Numbered from the stretch's first letter, positions 15,000 through 22,681 are shown. The stretch: DNA of 24,886 nt from a virus (IMGVR_UViG_3300032213_002269:1-24886); one strand, 5' to 3'. Notes: generated by a model from the sequence alone, not told the origin. Program-made: numbers and translations.

Positions 15000-15027
15000 A
15001 TTATACAGGATTGTTTCTAGAAGTCAA
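15000..15027 (-). promoter_or_regulatory. Host sigma70-type promoter before dsbA
   Basis: Reading the minus strand there is TTGACT (15027-15022), a 16-base gap, then a perfect TATAAT (15005-15000). A start near 14993 gives a leader of about 19 bases with the ribosome site AGGAGA. This is the best host-like promoter in the window, in the longest intergenic gap, and probably drives dsbA and the replication genes early. Confidence 0.7.
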
Positions 15028-15049
15028 GCGAGTTTGCTCACTTCAGGGT

Positions 15050-15093
15050 AATTTGGGTAGCGATTCCAAATTGTCCTGGCCAGCAGCCGGCCA
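15050..15093 (-). other. Two inverted repeats between the methyltransferase-like gene and dsbA
   Basis: On the transcribed strand there is a TGGCC/GGCCA stem with a 7-base loop (15093-15077), then an AATTTGG/CCAAATT stem of 7 bp with a 9-base loop (15072-15050). No U-run follows either, so they are not classic Rho-independent terminators. They lie between the last gene of the right block and the dsbA promoter and could end transcription weakly, protect a 3' end, or bind a protein. Confidence 0.4.
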
Positions 15094-15113
15094 TTCGGTC
15101 CTAAGGCCAAATT

Positions 15114-15704
15114 CTATTTGCGTCCGATCACCATGTAACGAGTGTATTCGGTTTCAGGATCACGCAGTTTCATGCTTCCATGATACAGGACTTCTGTAAG
15201 AGGAAAACGATCCACAATGTCTTGTGTGCTTTCAAAGTTTCTGTTTGGATCGTGATCGCGCCCTTGCATGACCACCAAGGTACCGTCGGGTATGTTCAAG
15301 AACCAACTACGACCCGGCATGTCGGTAAGACTGGTATTGATCACACAGCCATTGTTGCCTAACTGTCGGTAGTCCAGAGTATTGGAGTCTGCCAACATGT
15401 ATTCGATATTGTTGGCGCCGGCCTTGTCAAGTAATTTTTCACTGGTACTCAGGAATTGTTTGTTTTTTTCTACTAGAATAATTTCGTCAGCCTGTATTCT
15501 ATTTTCCAAGGTCAGATACAAGGCCAAATTACCATACCATGATCCTAACATGTAGATAGTGCTGTAATTTTTTTGTATTTGTTCTAGTTCGCTCAGCAAC
15601 CAAACCTTGCTGGCGGTGAGGTCACGTGTCATGCTACCAGCCAAGCTGTAGCCACTCGACTCGTCTAAGTTAGACTGGTGAGTAAGGAAATCTTGGAGTA
15701 TCAC
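15114..15704 (-). CDS. Class I SAM-methyltransferase-like protein
   Basis: This 196-residue protein has the Rossmann core of class I methyltransferases: IYMLGSWYGNLALYL (50-64), where LGSWYGN is the SAM loop; DEIILVEKN (73-81), with E79 as the ribose-binding acid; IEYMLADSNTLDY, with the motif III Asp; and a later DGTLVVMQGRD strand. No DNA-methylase target motif is seen, so the substrate is open. The start is a GTG at 15704 with GAGG 9 bases upstream. It closes the right-hand block, being followed by the inverted repeats and the dsbA promoter. Confidence 0.7.
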   Translation of the reverse strand: MILQDFLTHQSNLDESSGYSLAGSMTRDLTASKVWLLSELEQIQKNYSTIYMLGSWYGNLALYLTLENRIQADEIILVEKNKQFLSTSEKLLDKAGANNIEYMLADSNTLDYRQLGNNGCVINTSLTDMPGRSWFLNIPDGTLVVMQGRDHDPNRNFESTQDIVDRFPLTEVLYHGSMKLRDPETEYTRYMVIGRK

Positions 15705-15751
15705 TGCCGTCGTCCTCGGGCCACACTGGGTATTGGTTTTCTTCCATACGA

Positions 15752-16321
15752 TTACTTACCGTCCACATGTAGTTGGCTGCCTTTATTGAAACTAGGGCTA
15801 AATGGACTATTGGCCACTTGCCCGCCTTTGCTTTGACTCCATGCATATCCGGCGCGATGTCCAGAACAGTCTTTGGTACACTGGCTACCTAAAAATGTCA
15901 ATTCATCTAGTTGAGCTTCTGTGACTGGACCACCTTCAACCCAGGCATCACAGGTGCGTTTGGCCGCACACTTGAACTTCAAAAATTTACAGTACCCTAG
16001 GTTACCAGCATCTATGGTATCATGTGGATCTGAACCTGGCTCACTACCAATGCCCTTAGCTATGCACGCCAACATGTCTTCGCTGATGTCAAAGGCCGCA
16101 CAGTTACCACAACGATTCTTTTTAACACTCTCAATGTCGTCGGTGTTCCATTTGTCGGCCAACTCCTGCCAGTAAGCTTCGTTGGGTTCCGCAGGATTCA
16201 AAGGACCATAGTGATATTCATCTATGGCCTTTTGACGATTACGAAGATTGAGGTCAATGCTCTGCGTGGCCGGTGGGCAACCTGATTCAATGGCTTCTAC
16301 TAGATTGATTAAATCTCTCAT
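15752..16321 (-). CDS. Cys-rich protein with HiPIP-like ligand spacing and a capsid-targeting-like N-terminus
   Basis: This 189-residue protein begins MRDLINLVEA, with LVE|A at 7-10 matching the cleavage rule of T4 prohead protease. The middle has CGNCAAF (C71, C74), C86, GYCKFLKFKC (C111, C118) and C124-DAW, an order and aromatic context like the four-Cys cluster of high-potential iron-sulfur proteins. A second pair (C148, C152, QCTKDCSGHRAGYAW) follows. The conserved-looking PPATQSIDLNLRNRQKAIDE (16-35) precedes the Cys part. Its ATG overlaps the stop of the 36-residue gene. I recall similar phage proteins of unknown function. A packaged iron-sulfur or zinc protein is my best guess, unproven. 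Confidence 0.7.
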   Translation of the reverse strand: MRDLINLVEAIESGCPPATQSIDLNLRNRQKAIDEYHYGPLNPAEPNEAYWQELADKWNTDDIESVKKNRCGNCAAFDISEDMLACIAKGIGSEPGSDPHDTIDAGNLGYCKFLKFKCAAKRTCDAWVEGGPVTEAQLDELTFLGSQCTKDCSGHRAGYAWSQSKGGQVANSPFSPSFNKGSQLHVDGK

Positions 16322-16428
16322 GCGTCACCAATCATGGCTTTTAATTTGGCCCGGGCTTCATGGAATGAATCAGCAATGATGTCAATCCATTGTTTCGTGA
16401 TAGGATGTTTGAATGTGTATGTTGCCAT
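16318..16428 (-). CDS. 36 aa protein of strand-helix type
   Basis: This very small protein reads MATYTFKHPITKQW, then IDIIADSFHEARAKLKAMIG: two strands and one helix. The ATG at 16428 has an excellent AAGGAG ribosome site filling the 10-base gap after the 601-residue gene, and the stop overlaps the next start (ATGA), so it is very likely translated. A longer frame reaching 16515 would run back into the 601-residue gene and has no such signal. The strand-(S/T)-x-x-EA-helix shape recurs in other small proteins here. The function is unknown. Confidence 0.7.
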   Translation of the reverse strand: MATYTFKHPITKQWIDIIADSFHEARAKLKAMIGDA

Positions 16429-16438
16429 GGTATGCTCC

Positions 16439-18244
16439 TTATTTTTTTGTTTTGTTGCCCCAGTTGGCGGCACCTTTTTTACGACATTGAACCAGTGCAC
16501 CTGATGCATAAGCACTGGGCCATACCTTGTAACGACTTTTTACCTTGCGGTAGCAGGCGTCTTGTTCTTCATCTACTTGTTTCAAAGCAGCAAGGATGGC
16601 ACTGGCCTCTCTGCGACTGTCAGTGTCAGATCTAGGATCGCTTAATATTGATTTGGCTGTGTCTGTTCTGTGTTTGACAGTGGCAGGATCGCGAGGATAA
16701 TCAGGCACCCGGGTGCGATCCAAGGTAACTGCTTCTGCCACACCTTCTGGTATATCTGTAGGAGCAATGGTAATAACACCGGGATCACGACCGTCGGCCT
16801 TGAATTTGGCTCGTAATTTATTTGCTACAGCTTCTGCATGATCGTCATTCTCAAAGTCTTTCCACTTCTTACCTTTGATATAAACTGAGTAAGGTGTGCG
16901 TGGACGTCCTGTTCTTTGTGCAACAATCGCATCACTCCAACCTTCCTTCATCATGATGCCATATTCACCCGAGGCTTTTTTAAGACCACCCGGCACCATA
17001 CTATCAATTTGTTGTAGTGACAGACCGTATTCTTTCATGACAGGAGCAAGTAGTTGCGCCATTGGAGCATTGGTCATACGACGTGCTTCGCCTGCTAAAA
17101 TTTTTGTTACTTGAGCATTGATAAATTGTGGGTTAACGTTGACAGCCTCTGACATACTTTGCGACAGTTTTTGTTTGAGTGCTTGAATCTTTTGCTGATA
17201 CATTTTGCATTTGGCATCATCACCGGCACGATTGGCAGCTAGAGCAAGTGCTTCCAACTTTGACATTCGCTTTTTGATATCATCAGTGCTTTCTTCTAAT
17301 TGTGAGTCCTCAAAGGGCAGGAACCAGAACCAGTTGTGGAAGCCACCAGGATTGGTGTCATATTCCATGTGAGCACGGCCGCGTGCTGTGGCCATCATGC
17401 GTTTGAATTCGCCTTCAGCACCGTGCAGTTCAGCATAGTTTTCCAACTCATCATACAGTTGTCCGGCCAGGAAGCTGTCACGATAGCGTTCAATTTTGGG
17501 AGCCAAGCGATGATATATTTCAGCCATGCCGGCCTTGACATCTGTGACTGTTTCTTTGACTCGGGTAGCCACATTTTTGGCAGGTCCTCGGCGTTCGGGA
17601 TTGGGATCTTCTCTACGCTTTTTGGCCGCGGCACTGGCACGACCTTTTTTGCCTAGAGCATGCGCCTTGCTTTGTGGTAGACATTTTGGTTTGCCTTCCT
17701 TGCTGGATCCTCTAGCACAGTCTCCACGGATTTTACCGTCGGGACCAAAACGCACCCACTTTTCCTTGAACCACTTCTTGAGATCTTCTTCTATGGCTTC
17801 CAGTGTTTTACTTGCTGGCTTGATTCGATCTGTGGGCAAGGCATGTGACTTCCAATATTCTTCAGCACCAGCAGGTGTGGGTGCCAATTTTTCTCGACGG
17901 CGTTGTTTGGCCACTTGCTTGCCTTGTTTGAGCAAGGCCAATTGGCGATCTATTTCTGCTCGTTGGGCTAATAATTTAGGAAGTTCGCTGGGCTGGTAAG
18001 GTATGCCATAGATCTTGCTGGCCTGCCGGATGGCTTGCTCATAGTCCAAGCTGATGCCTTCGTGGCTGGCGTCACGCATGGCCATGGCAGCTGCTTTGAA
18101 CAGCAGATCCCGGCCAGTGATTTCTGGTCCTGTTTTTACTTCTTCCACAGGCACACAGTTGGGTACCTGACGGTCGCCCTTTTTCTTCATGCCTTGTTGT
18201 TGATAGCCTGTCCAGCAAGCTTCACTTATTTCTTTGTATTTCAC
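16439..18244 (-). CDS. Multi-cassette basic protein, possible packaged internal protein
   Basis: This 601-residue Lys/Arg-rich protein is built from separate parts. N-terminus MKYKEISEAC has ISE|A (6-9), a prohead-protease-like site. Residues 10-32 are a CWTGYQQQGMKKK...VPNCVP cassette. Residues 155-215 (KKWFKEKWVRFGPDGKIRGD, C176, C188, then a basic tail) resemble DUF5872. Residues about 225-310 are helical. There is a helical stretch at 315-365 with two Cys-poor LEE and MSE sites. At 451-497 a strand-rich unit begins PYSVYIKGKKWKDF. IPE|G lies at 498-501. The last 40 residues are another cassette (C564, C587; YRKVKSRYKVWPSAYASG). The GTG start overlaps the previous stop (GTGA). The parts suggest a polyprotein-like virion protein that is cut, or a modular DNA-binding filler. 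The function is not established. Confidence 0.75.
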   Translation of the reverse strand: MKYKEISEACWTGYQQQGMKKKGDRQVPNCVPVEEVKTGPEITGRDLLFKAAAMAMRDASHEGISLDYEQAIRQASKIYGIPYQPSELPKLLAQRAEIDRQLALLKQGKQVAKQRRREKLAPTPAGAEEYWKSHALPTDRIKPASKTLEAIEEDLKKWFKEKWVRFGPDGKIRGDCARGSSKEGKPKCLPQSKAHALGKKGRASAAAKKRREDPNPERRGPAKNVATRVKETVTDVKAGMAEIYHRLAPKIERYRDSFLAGQLYDELENYAELHGAEGEFKRMMATARGRAHMEYDTNPGGFHNWFWFLPFEDSQLEESTDDIKKRMSKLEALALAANRAGDDAKCKMYQQKIQALKQKLSQSMSEAVNVNPQFINAQVTKILAGEARRMTNAPMAQLLAPVMKEYGLSLQQIDSMVPGGLKKASGEYGIMMKEGWSDAIVAQRTGRPRTPYSVYIKGKKWKDFENDDHAEAVANKLRAKFKADGRDPGVITIAPTDIPEGVAEAVTLDRTRVPDYPRDPATVKHRTDTAKSILSDPRSDTDSRREASAILAALKQVDEEQDACYRKVKSRYKVWPSAYASGALVQCRKKGAANWGNKTKK

Positions 18245-21075
18245 GGTCTAGCTCCTAAGATGTATTCAACTTGATCCACCCACTCCGTGATCTGATCATC
18301 GGTGATGTGTGCTAGGTCACCCACATTGTAGGCCACTGACTCTGCGGCCTGTGTGATTTTTTCAGGACCGTATTCCATCATAAGGTCACGATGTCGGACA
18401 AATATACGTTTGAGTATGGCATCTTCGGCAGCCAAGGCAGCTGTGTCTTCGCGTATCATGCGTTGTTGTATGGTCAGCCAACCTTGTTGTTCGGCCTGAT
18501 TTTCCAACTGTTTGATAGCGGATTTTAGAATTTGTTTGTTGGCTGGATCTGTTTCCAAACCAATCATACGCAACAAACGATCTCGTTCGCGGACAAAATC
18601 TTCTTTGGATAAGATTTCTTTGGCTTCAAACTGCTGACGAGATTGTGGTGGTGCTGGTTGATTTTCTGGTGCTTGTGGTGGTTCTTGCATGTTGCCACCA
18701 CGATTTATTTTGCGCCAAATACGCAGTATGTTGCTGTTGTTGAGTTCTTCTGGTCGACCACTTACACCACGCATGATGTTTTTCAATTCTTGACGCACTT
18801 CTTCTTCTGTGCCGGCACGTGTGATGTTTTTGGCATTGTATATAACACGTCCTAGATCTTGTCCTGTTTTTAAAACTTGTTGAGATGTGGTTTTTTCTGG
18901 AGCGGTAGCACAACCAGATAAACTGCCTCCAGCCAACAAACAGGCCACAACAGCAGTGGCACTGGCTGTGTCTCGGATGTTTTCGTTAATGATCTTTTCA
19001 TCGGCTGATTCTATGCGATCAATCAAACGTTCAACAGCTTGTCTAAAATTTTTCAAACTAGGAGTGCTTAACTTGACTTGATCAATGGCTGCTTCTTCAC
19101 TGTCACCACGGCGTGTAATACTGATCACACGTGAATTGGGATTGAAAAACACTGTGTAGCCCTGTATCACACTCTTGCCGGGTATAGTGGTGCCGGGCAT
19201 GGCAAATGTTTCTTTGACACTTTCGCACACACACCTTTCATTTTGTTTGCCGCACTGTGGACACATAGCAGGAGCCTTGTAAGTGTATGGTTTGATCTTG
19301 GCATTGGTCATCGTATAGAATTCACGTTTGGTTATTCCAAATTTTTTGTAAAACTCTGCGTCGCTGGATGACTGGTAATCATCCAAGGCCTGTTTCATGC
19401 GACCTTCGCGCATGAGACTTTGCCAGTGTTGACGTGGGCCTATGCCTCCGCCATGTTCTTCCACCGTTTCTGGTTCTGTACTGACTGGCACTGATTTCTT
19501 GATGGCTTTCTCTGGACGCAATCTTCCTAGTAAGGCATTTAATTCACTCTTGGCCAGCTCATCTTCTTTTTCTTTTTTGGCCCGTAGATTGGCTTTCCGT
19601 GTGGTTGCAGCTTTGGCTACGCTTTGTTTTTTCTTCTCTATGGCAGCTTGACGTTCGGCCTGCAACTCATCAACTGTGAGTTTCAGAGTGGCAATCTGAC
19701 CTTGCAAGGCTTTTTGTTGATCTGGTCTAGCAGCCATGTTCTGTTGCAGTTTGGTGATCTGCTGATTCAATTTTTGTATTTCTGCACGAGCTTTTTCATC
19801 TTGCGCGGCCATGTCACCTGGTACCTCACCGGGTACCTCACCGGGCAATGGCAATACTTCTGGAGCCGTAGCTGGTGTTGCAATCTTGGCAGGTTGTGTA
19901 GTGGCTGGTTGAGCAGGTACTCCAGTAGCGGGCGCGGCTCGAGGAGCAACCGCAAGTGTATTAACTTGTGCAGTCACATCTTGTACAGTCTGTGCCAGTG
20001 TTTGATTTTGATTCTTTACTTGTGCTAGTTGTTGCTCTAAATCTTTGATTACTGAGTCTTGGCTGTTGTTGGTTTCCAACTGATCCATGAATCCGGCTTC
20101 CAAGGCACTGTCTGCTGAAGGAAAACGAGCACGTGCCTTTTGAAGTTCACGTGCTAGCCTAGTGTCTTTTACCGAGCCGTTAGATTTTTTTTTTTGAGTT
20201 TGGCGTTCGTTTAGATCTTTGAACGGTTCCCACTTGGGTGTGTCTGTTGGTTGGGAGGCACTGGCCGGATTAGACGTGGGTGTGGTTGCCGGTGGTGTGG
20301 CAGGAACTCTGGGCGGAATCGGTGCCTGGCTCGATGTTCTCATATTTTCAGGCGGTCTGCGATATTTAAATGGCTTGGCACGACCAATGAAGAACATGAA
20401 TGTTTCAAAATTGCCAAATTCGCTGTCTATGGCTTTTTGTCTACGATTGGTGTTCATGGTCAACAATGAGGCCAACACGTTATAGATACCTTGTTTGCTC
20501 AAGGTCGCTACTTCTTGCTCACGCATGAAAGGAATTTTTACATAAGGAACTTCGGCCTTGTAGGCCTGTAACAACTGTTGATACACAGCTTCGCCTTCGG
20601 TCTTGGGATCTGTTTGTAGATCCAGAACACCTTGTTTGGGATTTTGCTCATCAAGTTCTTGACCTTCGTAGGTCGGACCTTGATCGGGTTCGCCCTTGAG
20701 CCAACGCTTGAGGCCACCAGCCACATCTTTGACTGCGCCGGCCACACCGGGCTTGCTAGGAGTGGCACCAGCCACACGCTGTTGTGGTGTTACTAGATCT
20801 TTGCCTTTGAGCAGACCCTTGGCCGGCGGCGGAGTTTGTTGTTCTTGTGTGGGTTGGCGATCAAGTATAATATCTAATCTTTTTTGTACCAGGTCTTCGT
20901 ATTCTTGTTCTAGTTTAGCCACTTGTTTGGGATCAATTCGACCCGAGCGTAACTGGGTGCGTATGTCCATGGCTCTCCGACTCAAGGGCTCAATGAGATG
21001 AGCAATGGTATCATCTACTGCACCTTCATGTAGTTTTTTTTCAAATCGTGAATCAAACAAATCTAAACTTAACAT
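18241..21075 (-). CDS. 944 aa multi-domain low-complexity protein with zinc ribbon and internal lipobox-like segment
   Basis: This is the largest gene in the window and I do not know its function. The N-terminus ends its first segment in LHE|G (15-18), a prohead-protease-like site. Two Pro/Thr/Ala-rich linkers (about 75-130 and 250-290) and a further one near 375-415, with a GEVPGEVPG repeat, separate folded parts. Coiled coils are likely near 340-372 and 425-500. A zinc-ribbon-like knuckle CPQCGKQNERCVC has C605, C608, C615 and C617. Later a segment VVACLLAGGSLSGCATAPE reads like a lipoprotein lipobox (C722) but lies deep inside the chain. The C-terminal 150 residues are helical and charged. 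A run of 11 A lies near codons 292-295. The start overlaps the preceding TAA by one base. A packaged or polyprotein-like internal protein is the favoured idea. Confidence 0.75.
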   Translation of the reverse strand: MLSLDLFDSRFEKKLHEGAVDDTIAHLIEPLSRRAMDIRTQLRSGRIDPKQVAKLEQEYEDLVQKRLDIILDRQPTQEQQTPPPAKGLLKGKDLVTPQQRVAGATPSKPGVAGAVKDVAGGLKRWLKGEPDQGPTYEGQELDEQNPKQGVLDLQTDPKTEGEAVYQQLLQAYKAEVPYVKIPFMREQEVATLSKQGIYNVLASLLTMNTNRRQKAIDSEFGNFETFMFFIGRAKPFKYRRPPENMRTSSQAPIPPRVPATPPATTPTSNPASASQPTDTPKWEPFKDLNERQTQKKKSNGSVKDTRLARELQKARARFPSADSALEAGFMDQLETNNSQDSVIKDLEQQLAQVKNQNQTLAQTVQDVTAQVNTLAVAPRAAPATGVPAQPATTQPAKIATPATAPEVLPLPGEVPGEVPGDMAAQDEKARAEIQKLNQQITKLQQNMAARPDQQKALQGQIATLKLTVDELQAERQAAIEKKKQSVAKAATTRKANLRAKKEKEDELAKSELNALLGRLRPEKAIKKSVPVSTEPETVEEHGGGIGPRQHWQSLMREGRMKQALDDYQSSSDAEFYKKFGITKREFYTMTNAKIKPYTYKAPAMCPQCGKQNERCVCESVKETFAMPGTTIPGKSVIQGYTVFFNPNSRVISITRRGDSEEAAIDQVKLSTPSLKNFRQAVERLIDRIESADEKIINENIRDTASATAVVACLLAGGSLSGCATAPEKTTSQQVLKTGQDLGRVIYNAKNITRAGTEEEVRQELKNIMRGVSGRPEELNNSNILRIWRKINRGGNMQEPPQAPENQPAPPQSRQQFEAKEILSKEDFVRERDRLLRMIGLETDPANKQILKSAIKQLENQAEQQGWLTIQQRMIREDTAALAAEDAILKRIFVRHRDLMMEYGPEKITQAAESVAYNVGDLAHITDDQITEWVDQVEYILGARP
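19821..19844 (-). repeat. Two perfect 12-base tandem copies inside the 944 aa gene
   Basis: The plus-strand unit GTACCTCACCGG occurs twice in tandem, with a degraded third copy on the left (19809-19820). It encodes the PGEVPGEVPG linker. The unit is a multiple of three, so copy changes would keep the frame and only alter linker length. Confidence 0.85.
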
Positions 21076-21746
21076 TATTCTTCATCCAGGTAATCTTGAC
21101 TCTCGTCTTGTTGTTTCAAGCGAGACATGTACATTTCCAAGGCCATTTCGGCCTGTTCTAAGTTTTTAAAACGTGTAGGCAAACTGCGTAGACCTCTGCG
21201 TATTTCAAATCCATCTTGTTCGTTGCCATGTATTTCGCATATCATTTCGTCATTGAGGCTGATTGATTTAATCGCTTTGCTTTCTGGAGTCACAGGATAT
21301 GTTTCTCCAGTTTGGGCTCCAACTGCTGGTTCTTCCTGGGTAGGATCTTCAGTGACTGGATGGTCCTTGGCTTTGAGACCCTGATCCTTGGCATCTTTGT
21401 TCTTGAGATCTGTGTCTTCTTTTTTCTTTTCTTTGATATCAGTGTCTTTGATCTGTTCTTCGGCTTGCTTGATAAAATCTGTGAATGATTTTTTGACTTT
21501 GTCTAAAACATCTTCAGCCATGTCAGCTTCCAACACTGCTTCCTTGCGTTCCGCACTTTCGTCGCTGCCTACCAGTTTACCTGCCATGGGATTCTTGGGA
21601 TCTTTTTTAGCTGTGAGCACGGCCACAGTTTTGGGTCGGAATGTTGCTGACAGTTGATTTACACTGCGTTGGTTTTTATCCAGGCCTTCTTCCAATACAC
21701 GGAGACGATCGACAATGCTGTATATATCGTTATGATCGCGTGTCAT
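21075..21746 (-). CDS. Charged coiled protein with capsid-targeting-like N-terminus
   Basis: This 223-residue protein begins MTRDHNDIYSIVDRLRVLEE followed by G21, so LEE|G is at 18-21 and fits the prohead-protease rule. Next comes QLSATFRPKTVAVLTAKKDP and a very charged helical middle (about 60-125, many EK/DK pairs). After an acidic Pro/Thr linker comes a small folded end (ISLNDEMICEIHGNEQDGFE...RSLPTRFKNLEQAEMALEMY) that looks like a strand-helix domain. It starts 3 bases after the Dps-like gene with AAGGG nearby. I recall similar N-termini in aquatic phages without function. Scaffold or core protein of the prohead, or a packaged internal protein, are options. Confidence 0.7.
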   Translation of the reverse strand: MTRDHNDIYSIVDRLRVLEEGLDKNQRSVNQLSATFRPKTVAVLTAKKDPKNPMAGKLVGSDESAERKEAVLEADMAEDVLDKVKKSFTDFIKQAEEQIKDTDIKEKKKEDTDLKNKDAKDQGLKAKDHPVTEDPTQEEPAVGAQTGETYPVTPESKAIKSISLNDEMICEIHGNEQDGFEIRRGLRSLPTRFKNLEQAEMALEMYMSRLKQQDESQDYLDEE

Positions 21747-21749
21747 GCC

Positions 21750-22190
21750 TCATGCCCTTGCGTCTTTCAAATAACTCTTCAACTGCCACATGTACTTGCC
21801 ATGACTGCTTTGGCGCTCGGCGGCAAAGTTGGCTACGTCTTCACGGCCTTCGGCAGTGGCAACATCAAACAACTGCTTGCTCAAATCCGTCATGGTCTGT
21901 GTATCTGCGAGTAATTCTTCTAACATTAATCGAGCACGGGGAACTTTGGTTTGTCCCTGTATCAGGCTCAAGTCCTGGAAGCGTTCAAAACTGCCAGGTG
22001 CATATTCTTCTGTGGTGCGTATGTATTCAGCTGTGATGTCTACTGCACCGTAGGCATCTTCATAGATATTGGCAAAAAAGTCATGCAATTCGCCGAAGTC
22101 TGGTCCTTCCACGTTCCAATGGAAATAGTGTGCTTTCAAATAGTAAGCAAATGTCGAAGCTAGAAATTGTTTTAATGCATCACTTAACAC
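21750..22190 (-). CDS. Dps-like ferritin
   Basis: This 146-residue protein of the Dps family should form a shell that oxidises and stores iron and, in cells, protects DNA. The ferroxidase ligands are intact with the spacing of E. coli Dps: H24 in HYFHWNVEG, H36 in LHDFF, D51 and E55 in AVDITAEYIR (H-12-H-15-D-4-E, as in H51/H63/D78/E82). There is no basic N-terminal tail of the kind that binds DNA in E. coli Dps. The start is a GTG at 22190 with AAGG 8 bases upstream and overlaps the preceding gene by 11 bases. It lies among likely virion genes, so it may protect phage DNA in the cell or ride in the particle. Confidence 0.88.
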   Translation of the reverse strand: MLSDALKQFLASTFAYYLKAHYFHWNVEGPDFGELHDFFANIYEDAYGAVDITAEYIRTTEEYAPGSFERFQDLSLIQGQTKVPRARLMLEELLADTQTMTDLSKQLFDVATAEGREDVANFAAERQSSHGKYMWQLKSYLKDARA

Positions 22191-22380
22191 GGTTTTTACC
22201 TTTTAATTTCTTCATCCACGCTGGTGTATTAGGCGTGGCGCTGTTAGAGTATTTACCAGAAAAGAATGATCCGCCATTTCTTGTGATCATGCCACCCAGG
22301 GGCATAGAAACAGGTGCTATGCTGCCTGCTGTTGTGGAGGCTACACTGGCATTTTCAGTGATAAATTCGCTGGCTCTCAT
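22180..22380 (-). CDS. Small protein with a clear T4-like capsid-targeting N-terminus
   Basis: This 66-residue protein begins MRASEFITENAS, very like the 10-residue packaging signal of T4 internal proteins (such as MKTYQEFIAE), with ITE|N at 7-10 as the cut site. The remainder is Ser/Gly/Ala rich with a basic end (WMKKLKGKNRVK). It would suit a small basic protein packed with DNA. It starts 13 bases after the previous stop with a weak GAGAAG ribosome site and overlaps the GTG of the Dps-like gene. No enzymatic motif is present. Confidence 0.65.
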   Translation of the reverse strand: MRASEFITENASVASTTAGSIAPVSMPLGGMITRNGGSFFSGKYSNSATPNTPAWMKKLKGKNRVK

Positions 22381-22393
22381 AGATTTATTCTTC

Positions 22394-22681
22394 TCAATTA
22401 TGTATTCTAAACAGTTCTGCTCCTACTATGGTAGCAGGACCATGATCCACACGTAGATTCTGCACTGTCAGTTTGGCCAAGTGTGGCGGTACCAGTTCAT
22501 ATTTCAATGTGTAATCTCCTGGGTTGCCTTCTACTTGTAGTTCTTCTTCAAGATACGAATCGTTCCAGCGCCAGGTACGTTCTACAAAAAGTTCGTCATT
22601 GACATACACTCGATAAATGGGATCTAATCCTTCCCACTGGCAGTGTACATCGGCTTTGATACGCACAAACTTTTTGTCCAT
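22394..22681 (-). CDS. Beta-sandwich-like small phage protein
   Basis: This 95-residue protein is almost all strands: FVRIKADVHCQWEG, IYRVYVNDELFVERTW, YLEEELQV, DYTLKYELV, KLTVQNLRVD. It ends GPATIVGAELFRI. The order resembles small jelly-roll or carbohydrate-binding-like phage proteins that I recall without a proven role. There is no signal peptide. Its ATG has no ribosome site and lies only 4 bases after a CTAAATA word. Binding of sugar at the cell surface or a minor structural role are guesses. Confidence 0.65.
   Translation of the reverse strand: MDKKFVRIKADVHCQWEGLDPIYRVYVNDELFVERTWRWNDSYLEEELQVEGNPGDYTLKYELVPPHLAKLTVQNLRVDHGPATIVGAELFRIHN

Noticed and set aside
15050-15093. Inverted repeats read as a Rho-independent terminator
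   Set aside because: No U-run follows either stem on the transcribed strand, so I list them only as inverted repeats.
15670-15747. Tiny 25-codon minus-strand frame starting with ATG at 15747 (begins MEENQYPVWPEDD)
   Set aside because: It begins 4 bases after the Cys-rich gene but has no ribosome site and overlaps the start of the methyltransferase-like gene, whose GTG has a GAGG site within it. Not enough support for a gene.
17526-17999. Plus-strand frame of 157 codons opposite the 601 aa gene
   Set aside because: Arg/Leu/Ser-rich translation typical of an antisense shadow of a Lys/Arg/Ala-rich gene; no start signals.
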